This document shows, in pieces, positions 36,701 to 47,707 of a stretch of DNA of 64,000 nt. A program made the translations under genes and the position numbers. Source of the DNA: Bilabrum cf. latius (lineage: Eukaryota; Bigyra: Bicosoecida; Bigyra; Bicosoecida); the NCBI GenBank assembly GCA_965178125.1, contig OZ237768.1, forward strand, positions 310,001-374,000, given 5' to 3'. The notes beneath the pieces are model-generated. The model made no database searches. It worked only from the letters and a program-made list of their open reading frames with translations, and had not been told where the DNA came from. Positions within the stretch are counted from its first letter, which is position 1; every line of letters begins with the position of its first letter.

Positions 36701-39700
36701 CGAAGGACGCAGACGAAGCGTGGTCCACTTTCGTTGCTTTGAATACGGAGCGTGAGTCCTCTGCAAGCCACGAGCGATCCCTGGACCACAGCTGGATCGG
36801 GTCGGCGTGGGAGCAGGTGGGCGAGCCAAGAGACGGCAGTCTTGTAGCTATCGAGCCCAGGCCAGATACCGGCAATGACTTGCGCACCCAGTTGCATCGC
36901 ATGAATGCGTCGTGCTCGCACCGGCATGGATGGCCCCTCCCGCTCTCCTCTCTTCGGTCTCGACTGCGCTCCCGCCTTGGTGTGCAGGCAGGGATTCACA
37001 CGGCGCATGACTGCGTGCTGAAGGCTGCAGGAGTTGCAGTGGCAGTGGGTCGCAATGAAAAGTCTGGATCAGCGGAATCTAGCGGGGGGCTGTCTTCTTC
37101 ACAGACCCCGCCGTCTGTCAGGTTGCGCATATCATTTCAGCGCGATGAGCTTCAGCAGCAGGGCAAGGACGGTATTGCATCTGCTCCCTTGCCAGCCTCT
37201 TTGTCGACCAGAACCATGGCACGATCGCTGCTGGGAAACCTGTACGCCGGGAGCACTAGAGCTGAGGCCACGCTCGTGGGGAACTACCTGCCCCTGGCCT
37301 CGCATGCTGGTGTCTCCGTTCGGTTGGAGCAGCAGTGCCCGTTCGGGTGGGGGTATCGCACCCTTAGTACAGAATACAGCGGTAGCGCAGATGCAGTTGC
37401 GTCGCATTTGTTCGCCACTGGGGACGATCCCTTCCACAGGTGTCTTTCTATTGAAGCTATCATTGCTCAATCGTTGCTGTGTGCGGGTGTGCTGGTCGCT
37501 GCTTTGAGCTGCTGCTTCGGAATGAGGGTTGCAGGATACACTGCTTTCGAGCTGGTGTCGGATCAGAGGACCCGATCGGCGGACGACGCAGGTGATGGTA
37601 GTGGCAGGGGTGCAGGGATGGCACTTCTGGTGCATTGGCTCGATGAGTCGGTGGCTCGTTCGACACTGTGCAGGCTGTGTCTGTCCGACCTGGGCCGTAT
37701 CGCGTGCAGCTCGATGCGCGATGTGATGGGCCCTGCCCTATCCGCTGTGCTGGTCGCATGCGATCTGGTGGTTGCGGCATTTGCTGTGTCAACGTCCATT
37801 GGACAAGCCGACTGCAGCATCGCTGGGTGGCTGGCCTGGAGCTGCGTGCTGCTGGAGGCTGTGCTTGGTGTGATGGTGGTGCTGTGCCGGGTGCTGCCAG
37901 CCGATGTCGGGACGTTCCCAAACCGAGACGAGCCTGCGAGCAACAACGGGTGGGATCGCATGGAGGACGGAGATGAATTCATTGCAGGCGGCACCGGGAT
38001 TGAGGATGACTCTGGGCACCAGCACCTTGATCCGATCACTACGAGCAGGATTGCGGCAAAGACTCCTCGGTTTGAGCTGTCATCGTCAGCCGTTGGCCCT
38101 GCTCGCGATTCGTCCCTTGTGCACGACCTGCATGCCGCTGTTGGGGGCTCGAGCGCAACTGAGTCCGCACAGGAGGAGAGCGTGCACTCGCAGGCCGTGC
38201 GGACTGGCCATGGCAGGTCGCGTGCTGCAGGGAGGATGCAAGCGCTGCGGCGGTACCACACGATGGGTATTCTGGTGGACATGTGTCCATTCGAGCCCAT
38301 GTGCTTGCCTGCATGGTGTCTCTGCTGCAGGGGCTGCTGTCGATCGAGGCACACCACAGCCCTGGATCTTGCAGAGAGCATGCTCGATTCCGATGGGGCG
38401 AGTCTGGCCACAAGGAGCCGGCACAGTAGTAGCAGCGTGGCTACTCAGTTTCGCAGGCCCGTGGATCTGTCCGACCCGTTAGACTGCTTAGCGGCGCAGG
38501 AGCTGGGCATGTCGATCTCGATCGGGCAGGCGGGTCCGTCCCGACTGCGGGTGGGCGAGGGTCAGGAGCTGCTGAGGACGAATGCGACGTGGGGCACCGT
38601 CGCGAGTCTGTTTGCGTGCGATCCGTCAGGATATCTCGCCATGCAGGGCGGCGTGTCGCGAGGGTGCTGGCGGTCGATCTGCTGTTTCGATTGCTGCAGC
38701 GTGTGCACGGGTAGCGATGGAGCAGCTTCAGAGGGCGAAGTGGGGTGGGAAGATGACGTGGACCGGTGGTAGCAGGGCGTGTGTGCGTGCCTGTCCGAAT
38801 CGTTGCAAGGCCAGTCCACCAGTGGTCATGCATACTCGCCGAGTCAGTCAATCAGCCGTAGTGGCGGTACGAGATCTAGACCCGACCAGCGTACCGGTAG
38901 TGTCGACGAGTCCACGGATGCGGCCAGCCATGCATCGAAAAGACAATCACCGGAATCGTTCGATCAATTACACGCAAGTAGAGCCGGCAGTGCGCCAACT
39001 AGAGAACCCAGTGCACTTCGAGGATCGACTAGCACCAAAAGGAGCCACCAATAGGATCGTGCAGCAGCAGATCGAGGCTCAACTCGATCTCGGTTTCAGC
39101 TGCGCACTAGATTGGCTGGTGTGTGTGTTATTAATCATCACAGCGAATCGCACGCCAACAGCAGGCTAGGTGCGCTTTAGATGACCGGCACGAGCGAGCC
39201 GGCAAGCTCTGATGTCGGAACTCTACGAAGCGCCCAAGATACCTCAAGTGCGTCCAGTGTCGACGGAAAGGAATTCGACGTGCTTTTTGAGCCGAGTGAG
39301 GTGTTGATGGGAGGTGTGATGGTCGTGAACTAGAAGCAGCAGACCGTGCAAGCTCAGCAGCAGGTGTCGCAGCGAGATGCGGACGGAAGCCAAGCTGAAG
39401 GACGAGCTTATAGGAGCGAATCGCTGCTATATGAAGCTAGCACGGATGACGCCATGCCGTCCAAGTTCGGGCTGTATTTGGAGTCTGAGTTATAGCGAGG
39501 AGGTGGCGCACATAATCTCGAGGATTGTGGATTGGGTTCTGATGGCAGCGAGTCCGATAGTCAGCACCATGTCGAGAATGCACGGCTTGCATTGTCCGAG
39601 GACAATTTTGCCGAGCCATTTGACTATCTCAAATCAGAGCACGGTGCGGGTGAAGTCTTGGATCTGGATGAAATGCCTATCAAGCCAGGCCATGCAGCTG

Positions 39701-40819
39701 CACGATAGCCGGTTCCTGTAGGCGCCCTCGACACCACTGGCAGCAGCACGGGCACCGCATCAGACCTCTTGGGCGATGCGATGGGCTCACGATTTCTGCA
39801 TTCTGGCCCAACCTCGCTCCCAAGGATGTGCGGTGCCACGATGTCTCACGTCGACAGCGGAACGGTTGGTGACGGCTGGGGCCCACCCGAGCCACCACGC
39901 GGCGCCGAGCGACCGCACCCGACCGCCAAGCTGCTGTCCAGTGAATGCTCCACTACCACTCGACCTTCCGTGGGCTTCGCGCACAACGACTCGCTTTCGA
40001 TCAACCGAGCAAATGATGCCAGGCCTGGCCGGGCTACCGGTGGTCCACGAATGCTGCCAAGGGCGCAATACTCTGACGAGTCTCGAGCGCAATGGCAGCC
40101 CCCAGACGATGGCACATCGGTTCCGACTGCGCCTCGGATCGGTAGCCAGCGGTCGTCTTTGCCGCCCCAGGGCGAGCCGAAAGTCGTGGCAGCTGCTCAG
40201 CGCCTAGAAATCAAGGCTCGTCACTTCGTTCCCGGGCCGTGCACATGCAGTGTGCCTCCTCCTGACGTGATCGACGGCAAGCTGTACAAGGGAACGCGCG
40301 CAGGCATGCGGACCAGGGGCATGCAGGACGATCACGCGAGCCCATGGTGCCTATGCTGCGACTCGCAAGGATCCTGCTCCAGGCCCCATGCTTGCGCGCT
40401 GTTCCGGTGCGTGCTGTCGTGCGGATGCCTGGAGGCCGACTTGGGCCCGTTGGTGCTGGCTCGGTTGCGCGGCGTGGGGCTGTCGAGGGCAGAGCGGGTG
40501 CTGGCGGTGGGCATGTACCGCCGGTCCGTGGTGGAGGCCAGGAGCCGCTTGCTGCGCGTGGCTGTGGCTTGCTTGCGTGCGGTGCTTGTGGTGGTGTTCT
40601 TGTTGGGGTCTATGATGGATGTGCCAGTGTGGGCGACGGGGCATGGATCTGGGTACGTAGCAGATCCAAGTGGCTATTCAGAGACTGTGTAGCAGCAGAG
40701 TAGGAGGTTGTACGCAGATCTGCACCGCGATCGTGTTGCGGTTTTGTGGCCTGTGGTTGCGTTGTATGGTTTGATGGGTGCGCTGCAAGCTACAGTGGCT
40801 TTGGTATGATCTGATGATA
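33776..40819 (+). repeat. Right arm of the ~7-kb inverted repeat
   Basis: This arm mirrors 26393-33413 across a 362-bp spacer. Most of its length is nearly identical to the left arm. Two patches (34858-35050 and roughly 38890-39840) show little or no similarity to the corresponding left-arm DNA. Confidence 0.93.
33850..40809 (+). CDS. Large multi-membrane Cys-rich surface protein, right inverted copy
   Basis: Exon 1 (33850-33934) encodes MKSGSVWSSAISVLLAA, a plausible signal peptide. A 108-nt intron (GTGACG...ATAGCAG) leads to exon 2 (34043-40809), giving 2,283 codons with a TGA stop. More than 6.7 kb is open except for about ten TAG codons (34450, 34753, 35791, 38770, 39052 and others). The order is an N-terminal ectodomain with Trp/Tyr-rich and Cys motifs, a group of hydrophobic helices around 37460-37900, Cys clusters that may be palmitoylated or bind metal, a polar tail unlike that of the left copy, a conserved Cys-rich block (PGPCTCSVPPPDV; PWCLCCDSQGSC) and two final hydrophobic helices. 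I do not recognise the family. A surface location is inferred from the signal peptide and TM segments. Confidence 0.68.
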
Positions 40820-41461
40820 TCTTGTGAAACGTGTGCTGTTGTTCTGATCCGCACCATGTCCAATGCAATGGGTCATCCGGATGCAGGCATTCCTCCTTAC
40901 CGGGTAAAACACCTGGGCATCGGGCAAGTGTGGTTCTTCTCCTTCTCGAGGTCATGCTGCCCCTCTGTCGCCAGCTTGGTCCGTAGCTGGGCGATGGGGC
41001 GCGCTTTGACGTACGGTACGTACCCACAGCCTGGCGCAAACCTCCTGTTGGAAGACGGCCTCAGTGATGCCTCTGTGGTATTGCCTGATGCTGCAGCCCT
41101 GAAGGCTCTGATGGTTGCCGCCCATGATAACGCGCTCCGGCCCTGCCTGTTTCAGCTTCAGATGCACCCAGTCTTACAGGTTCTTGCACTCCATATGCCA
41201 TGCTGGTGGTTCTAGTACCGCCGTCTTTGCTCGCGCGAGACGGTCCGTCCACCGGGGTGGACGGCCCCCGTTCTGCGGGCTGGGGGAAAGTAGGATCTCC
41301 GGGCATCTCGGGTGATTTGCCGGGCAGGGGCATGCTCTTATTTGCAAACTTGGGTCCTGTCTGCAGGTCCCGAGCATCTGCTCGGAACTTCTGTGAGTTC
41401 CATACTGTCTGCATGAAACTGGGAAACAAATTGGTGTCGAGAGGCTGGAATGGCTATGCGT

Positions 41462-41545
41462 TCCACTCTTTGGCCCCTCAGTGCTTGGCTGTGTGCAATG
41501 ACCCGCGGTCCACTGTAGATGACCGCAGCGGCGAGAATGCCTCGT
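41462..41545 (+). pseudogene. Fragment of the inverted-repeat gene
   Basis: About 80 bp closely match 35925-36008 of the right-arm gene and encode LAPQCLAVCNDPRSTVDDRS in the same sense. Similarity stops at both sides and the frame does not continue into a recognisable protein, so this is a displaced fragment. Confidence 0.8.
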
Positions 41546-41561
41546 CATCACGGGACACGGG

Positions 41562-41760
41562 TGCGACACCCAGGGCGACCTGGTCATCGTGGACAGCGCC
41601 TCCGGGCAGTACATCTGGCGGGTGCCTGCCTCGCTGATGGATCCGGGTGCAGACACCCTTCGTCTGCAAGGGGACGGGAATGTCGTCCTGCACTAGAGCA
41701 GGGAGGTGCGATCGCGTGGTCTGCGGGGTCGGCGGACCTGGACAGTCCTGACGACGACGA
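41562..41760 (+). pseudogene. Bulb-lectin-like (B_lectin) fragment
   Basis: One frame reads QGDLVIVDSASGQYIWRV and LRLQGDGNVVLHQS (Q = TAG, 41694-41696), resembling the LxLQxDGNLVLY strand repeat of mannose-binding bulb lectins. The next expected strand, GAIAWSAGSADLD, is one frame away. The domain is therefore frameshifted or spliced in a way I cannot see. No start or full domain is visible. Confidence 0.5.
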
Positions 41761-43026
41761 GACCTTCGGCAATGGTCTCAAGACGGCGGCGCTGCAGGCA
41801 GCCATCGAGGGGACGGCTCCTCGCTGCGACCCCCAGGCACATGCTAAGCGACCTGCTGCTGCCAATCGTTGGCCATATCTGTATGACTCTGAGAAGTTGG
41901 GTATGGGGTAGACGCTGAAGTGGTACAACTATCGTTCCTCTTACAAGCTGACGCTACATATATATAGATCTGGGCACTGGAGTTCTGTTGAAAGCCCGCC
42001 CACCCGTGAGCTCATGGAGGGTCTACGACAGGACAGACTGGCTGCGGTGCAGGATGTTACCTGCTGATCCGGCCAACTGGTCCCTGCTTGACGTGTTCTA
42101 TGTGTGATTGATATCAAACCTGCCGGCAGGGAGCTCACGTTCCCTGACGACGACCGGGACGTGATGGTGTGGGGTGTTGAGGCGGGCAGCCCTTGGGTGA
42201 GGCTGGTGCGGGCCAGCTCACCCCGTCCCCATCGCCGTCTTTCTCAGCAAATACCAACCGGCAGGTTGGACAGAGATTAATTATGCCTTCGTATTATTAC
42301 AAATCGGGACCCGGGACCCCTGCATCAGCAGGCTACGCACTCGAGCATCTGGGTAGCGGATGGCGGCTCTCAGTTGGGACACCTAGATGACGGGTTCGAG
42401 AATGCATTCGATTATCTGCGCGGGTACCAGAAGGAGTGAGAGGGGGTTGCTTTTGTACGGCGGTCGTGAAAGTACGGGTGGCGCTTGCTAGATAGTCTAT
42501 GCCAGTCCGGCATCACGGCAGATGTGCCCGTCGTCACATTGGCTCCCGCACACACGACACAGTGGGCACAACTTGATGCCACTGGTCTGCAGTGGTTGGG
42601 TACATGGGTCCTCTGATTCCCGGAGACGGTGTCCAGAAATGGCTGTCCGGGGGTGTTGCTATCCGGGGGTGTCTGGGGGTTGTTCGAGGGTGCCGCCTTG
42701 GTCAGGTCTGCCAGCTTGGCGGTCCAGCCGGGAATTATTTCGTGCAGTATATCTTAAATGAGATTCTTCGAGAGCCTCTATGAATGCCACACAGGGCTAG
42801 TTTTGGGCGAGGGTCCGAGGGATGATGACGATTGAAGGTTGCGCAGGCCCCGACTATCAAACGTTGTCGGCGGCTGGCGCACCTTCCACGGCAAGCGCAG
42901 TGGCGAGTGTGCCCACCGATGAGAAGACCAGAAGAGAGAAAAAAAATTCTCTTCCAGTCTCCTCCAATGTGAACTAGTAGTTCCATCTGTAGGCGGGATT
43001 GGCAGCCAATGGCCGAATGGCAGGGA

Positions 43027-43054
43027 GGTTTTAATCTTCTTCTTGAAATTCAAC
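43027..43054 (+). promoter_or_regulatory. Repeated upstream element (copy 2)
   Basis: This carries the same 22-nt block as at 12127, starting GGTTTTAATCTTCTTCTT, here 183 bp upstream of the ATG at 43210. It lies in non-coding, AT-richer DNA. A regulatory role is inference from recurrence and position only. Confidence 0.35.
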
Positions 43055-43209
43055 ACAGCGAGGTTGCAACCGCAATTCGGAGCCTGGTTCCTGCAACAAT
43101 CTCCACCCTTACGATTCTCACTATTCTGGCGGCTTATCGCTACGGATTGGATCTCAACTTTCGTTTAATCTCTTGAATTATTTTAAAGGAAGCCACCGCT
43201 TTTCGAACG

Positions 43210-46200
43210 ATGTCTGCCATCACTGCCTTGGACGTAACGTTTGGAGAATCATTCAAGTCGGGAGCTTTCACACGAAAGCAGGACCGCTCTGTGAATGGGG
43301 CAGGTGGTAGTGGCGCTTCCTGGCTTTGGCTCGGTAAACACACTTTAGACGCCGAAATCGTTGAAATGCGCTTACTATCAGGTGACGAAGCTTGCCCGAC
43401 GGGCTGGGAGAAGGTGCGGAGAGAAGTGTCACACAAAACTGGCGAAGGTGCGAACGTGTTCATCGCTTTCAGACGAAAATCAATTGGCGAAGTTGCACAA
43501 CCAATTGTCGATGTTGCTGTCCTTCATGTTGGTGAAGATTCTGTGCCCTGTGAGACTATTGGTTTCGTGAACGGAATGTTCGATTTCCTCACCGATTCGT
43601 GGATATTTACGTATTGCCAGGATCGCATTCAAATGAGCACTTGTGCGGAAAATGTCTTCCGTTTGTCCTCTGCCTTTTCCATTTCTCACACTCAGATGGC
43701 TACACTGTCCTAGAGCACCACACCAGCCCGGTAGGATCCCCCGTGACGGTTCGGCTCGCAGTTCGCCATCGCAAGGCGGGCGACTGGTCCTACTAGTCTC
43801 CGGGAGATATGCTATAGGTGGGAGACCGCTGCGACGTGCGCTATGAAGGGGCGTGGTTCAAGGGGCACGTGACCATGTTGACCGGTATTCATGTGTTTGT
43901 CAAGAGGTGCGGATACGAAATGGACGGAGAGATCAAGCTCCTAAAGCAATCAGATGGACTGGCCGCTTTCGGCACCCACACGGAGTGCGGTACCTCCGAG
44001 AGTCGTAGGATGAACCCCGCCTTGGTTGGTCCAGGCGAGACATTCGAGATCAATGCTGAGACACTAGTCGCGATGCAAACTGAAATCGACGCGATCATCC
44101 GCGGTACAATGACCCTTGAAGCTGCTTACGATGTCGTCGAGCAGCACCTTGCTCCGTGTCTAGAACAGGCGCTCTCGGCCGACATAGCAGATGCGGAAGA
44201 TGAGAGCATCTACACGTTCACGCAGTCCGTCTTGCGTTTGTGCGTGTACTTCATGTGCAGGCCGGAGCCTCTGCATCCCGCCGTCCGGCAACAGCTGGTG
44301 CGTGTATTTCTTGGTGATCAAAAGTGCTCGCTGTACTTTCGCCGCAGGAGGAACGGGATCTTTGGGACGGCCCCGGGGGCGGACCGCTTCATCGGTGAGA
44401 CGGCTAGGTTTCCCGCAAGTGGAGCCTGCAAATACTTCGTGGGAAACGTGAACTACTTCGCCAAGATCGGGGGATACGAGGTGCTGGCTCGCCGGCTCGA
44501 CAGCTGCGGTAGCTTCCAGGTACCGATCAAGGAGCTCAAGGAGATTGTGCAGCACGTGATCAAGACGCCATTCCGCATGTTTACGGAGAGGTTTGCCAGG
44601 GACATGTTTCCGAGGCTGTACATCGCCGTGCTGAACCGGTTGCTGAGGATGAGCAGCAACGAGCTCCAGGTCTATCCAAGGGACGTGACAAGCAAAGAGG
44701 TGCAACAAATCATGACTAACGTATACGAGGCCATTTAGCTCCCGCCTGCCCGCGTACCCGGCAATCCTGGTTTCCACGGGTACGGGGAGGTGCTGCCCAT
44801 CCCATATGACGAGATGATGGAGACGTGGGACGCGAGGATGTCTCTGCGGCAGCTGCGGGCAGAGCCAAGATCGATCCGGATCTAGGGGATGATGTACCTC
44901 GTTGATATGGTGCAACAGACCAGGCGCAGGGAGGGGCGACTCGTCAATTTCGTGCTCGTGGACAACTAGCCTGTGAGGCTTCCCGAGTCGAAATACTGGA
45001 CGGGTTCCACCCTCGCCCAATGGATCAAAGAGGCCGGCGTGGTCTAGGCGCTGCTCGGTGCTGCAGAGGACGGTGACCTCTCGGGTGTGGTCAGGCGCAG
45101 GGCCACTCCCGATGCGGACGAACCTGATCGTCCGCTGCGAGCATGCGTCACTTTGGTAGACCCCAAGGCAGCCAAGTTCATGGCTGGGGAGGAAGAGGCC
45201 GCCCGGGCCGCCAGTGAGCACAGAACATTTGAAGAGGATGGGCCCGCATCGGGTGCTGGCGCAGGCTGGCCTGATGTGTCTGTGCACCAAGCAGTCTCGG
45301 GTCCGGCCACCGCACAGCCCCAGTGTTTTGCTGCTGGAGGAAGGCCTGGGCGCTTCAACTCAACGTATGCAGGTGTATTGGCTCATATGCCCGAAGTGCT
45401 TACGCTGCTAACAGAGGAGAAGCAGTTGGGCCCAGATCCCAATGCCGCAGACGATGCTCTCAGCAGAGCCTTTCAATCGGTCTGGCGCTCAGGAGAGGTC
45501 GGCCCAAAGGTGCCCTACGGGGGTCATGCACCGATGCAGGAAAAGCCCGATGCAGGGCAGCTGGCACCCGTGAATCACTTGGGCCGCTCAGCAACAGACC
45601 AAGGTAGCACCACAGCTGTAGTCGATGAGGCAGACACGGATGACGATGACGACCGTCGGCCCGCCCGGCTGGGCATCATGATATGCGGTGCATCCGAGTC
45701 CAGCAGCAGCGAATGGATCCTATGGTCGGACGGCACGACATTCCTGCACGACATCAGTGAAAAAGGACTGGTTACAGCGGTACCGCCGCGCCTTCGCCCG
45801 ATGCTGCAGTGGAGGAGGGCAGTGGAGGCCAAGAGGGACGCTGGGATGGTGTTCCAGGCGGCGAGTGAGGGCAGGCCACTGGAGCTGGGCAAGCGAGTGC
45901 GACTGGGTAAACTTGCTGGTGGGTTAACATCCATGGGAGCGATCGAGGTGCTGCCAGGGAGCAAAGTGGCCAGAGCGGTTGAGTTGATGACCGGTGGTCG
46001 AGCTGCTGATCAGGCCGCGCAGCTAACAACATTGCGTTGCACTCCGCTAGTCGCTGCGATGCTTCACGAGCATCATGAATGCGTCAAGGTGCTTGCAAAG
46101 GTGCTCCGAAGCTCGTGGGTATCAGAGCAACAGCTCGCAGCCAGGGCAGGCCCGAGCTCCGGAGGGCCCCCGATCGCGTCTGCAGCGGGCGAGGCAGCTG

Positions 46201-46442
46201 GCCCGCCGGCTGGCGGCTCAGCAGAGGATCCCACTGCTGGTGCTGGCCTTGGCCGGGGCCGAGTTGCCGCTGCCAGCGGTGCCGGCTGGATCGCGGAGCA
46301 TTCAGAGCTTATCAAGATCATCGGGCACCCTGAGACGCGGGTTGAGGTCAGCATTTTGGATCTTGTGAGGCTCTTGAGCGAGGCAGGGATGGACAGCGTG
46401 ACGCTCCAGGGAGCACTTGACGGTAACAAGCGGGATGATTGA
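43210..46442 (+). CDS. MABP-domain protein with Tudor-like segment and large helical region
   Basis: Exon 1 (43210-43561) and exon 2 (43696-46442) give 1,032 codons with a TGA stop. The 134-nt intron (GTTTCG...ACACTCAG) has an unusual donor but restores phase exactly. Residues about 50-150 fit an MABP/beta-prism repeat: CPTGWEKV, GANVFIAFRRKS, PIVDVAVLHVGEDSVP, then across the splice DGYTVLEHHTSP. These domains occur in membrane-associated trafficking proteins. Next comes VGDRCDVRYEGAWFKGHV, which resembles a Tudor/Agenet barrel. A long alpha-helical region follows (VGNVNYFAKIGGYEVLARRL; LYIAVLNRLLRM; RIQGMMYLVDMVQQ), faintly recalling the armadillo-like N-terminal part of USP9X/USP24-type proteins. 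No catalytic ubiquitin protease domain is present. TAG codons occur at 43794, 43815, 44736, 44883, 44967 and 45045. Confidence 0.65.
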
Positions 46443-46504
46443 TAGGCGATGTGGATACTGGCCCGATAGAACATGTCTAAGGCAGCATTGCGGCAGCCTC
46501 AGAA

Positions 46505-46690
46505 TCAGTATTCGAACTTATTGCTCGGGCTCATGTGCACGGGGACGGGATTCGACGCGTGCGGTCCGTTCGCTTCCAGGTGCGTCACCTGGTCCTCGAT
46601 GAGAGCGAGCAGGGGTGACACCACGACCGAGCACCCGGCCCGCACGTTCGCCACGCGAGTCTAGTTTGGGAACGTCCCGACGTCGGGCCA
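46505..46690 (-). pseudogene. RecQ-like helicase fragment
   Basis: The minus strand reads RAGCSVVVSPLLALIEDQV then THLEANG, a close match to helicase motif Ia of RecQ-family DNA helicases (VVSPLxSLxxDQVxxL). It has one TAG (Gln) upstream and ends in TGA at 46505-46507. No motif I (Walker A), DEAH or other helicase motif is found nearby, so this is an isolated fragment rather than a gene. Confidence 0.45.
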
Positions 46691-46753
46691 GGTGCTTTGC
46701 GAACTGCGGGCACGATCGAAGAGCAAACACGGCTGGACGACTCGCATGGCACA

Positions 46754-47008
46754 TCAGTCTACTGGGCATTTTTGTCCATATCTACTACTAGTAGTAACTT
46801 GCGGGGCTGAGCGCTGCATCTGCATGGTGTGGAATTGTAGTTCGTCTACTTTGCAGTATGCAACCAAGAGGACCATACCGCTGTAAACTGGATGCTCTGT
46901 CCATTTGTATAAAAGGCGGTAACCTGAAGTGCAAGTTACAACACCCAAGAGCAAGAAGGCAGAAAAAAGAGTGACGGCAAGGTGACGACCAACACGAGAA
47001 TTATTCAT
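46754..47008 (-). CDS. Small hypothetical secreted protein
   Basis: This is an 84-codon ORF from the ATG at 47008 to TGA. It starts MNNSRVGRHLAVTLFSAFLL, continues with more hydrophobic residues, then has TCTSGYRL, and so looks like a signal peptide with a cleavage region. No homology is recognised. It overlaps the end of another weak minus-strand ORF, so it may be chance or an exon of an unseen gene. Confidence 0.28.
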   Translation of the reverse strand: MNNSRVGRHLAVTLFSAFLLLGVVTCTSGYRLLYKWTEHPVYSGMVLLVAYCKVDELQFHTMQMQRSAPQVTTSSRYGQKCPVD

Positions 47009-47492
47009 GGTACAATGTCCATAAACGCTAGCAGTACGATGATATAGAATTAAATTTTATATGTACACGTAGGACCACAGCCGGCATGTACTCGCCATTG
47101 TCAGTCTAGACCACAAAGCAAGAATCGCATCGAAACTATGTAACGTGCACCTATTGTACAAACTGCAAAAAATCGGTCCATCGATCCGTTTCGCTGTCAA
47201 ACAGTCGTATCTGCCAGTATCTTCGTGCACTGACAGAGTCCCAACGTCTTATCTGGGTGCTACAGGTCAGCAAGCTTCCTATAGTCTTGGTAGATACTGT
47301 TGTGTCGCAGGCAGATTCCATCCTGATCGTCGGGCCATTGCAGTTCAGCTGTGGCGAATACATTAGCCTATATTTGTGATTATACCATCCAAAAATGGCA
47401 GGTGGTGAGATATTACTGATGATTTCGACTTGGTCCAGGGAGCCTTTTCCAAGGAGCTTCCCGTGCGTATTTCGGAATTTGGCCTGTATCAT
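47001..47492 (-). CDS. Hypothetical ORF
   Basis: The frame is open for 163 codons from ATG 47492 to TAA 47001-47003 if TAG is Gln, with several TAGs near its end. Composition is protein-like (IQAKFRNTHGKLLGKG; ISPPAIFGWYNHKYRL; RRYWQIRLFDSETDRW), but I recognise no family and see no splice signals. It may be a terminal exon. Support is weak. Confidence 0.25.
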
Positions 47493-47707
47493 TATCAAGA
47501 CATATGGCTTTCAAGCCCGTGCAAGCTGCACGTTTGCCCCCTTCATGGATAAAACACTCATTCAGAGTTATACCTTTCCAGCCTTCTCTTGGATGCGACA
47601 TGCGAGCATGACTGGCTGCAGTGCCGGTTGTCGGTCACGTCCCAGTCCATTCCTCGTTCGGATCGGCCGCCAAGATCGAGCCGGCGCACCGTTTGGTCCA
47701 GTCAAGC

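Larger units (their letters stand above)
40820..43026. other. Degenerate region with remnants of coding sequence
   Basis: No intact gene is supported over these 2.2 kb. Reading frames are short and broken by TGA and TAA as well as TAG. Recognisable pieces are an inverted-repeat-gene fragment (41462-41545), a lectin-like fragment (41562-41760), and a short stretch near 42390-42440 reading DGFENAFDYLRGYQKE that resembles NFAEPFDYLKSEHG of the right-arm tail. This looks like decayed DNA next to the duplication. Confidence 0.5.

Noticed and set aside
26393-40819. Assembly artefact (mirrored contig)
   Set aside because: The arms differ by many substitutions, an indel in exon 1 and two wholly different cassettes, and the spacer is unique. 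Long-read confirmation is still desirable.
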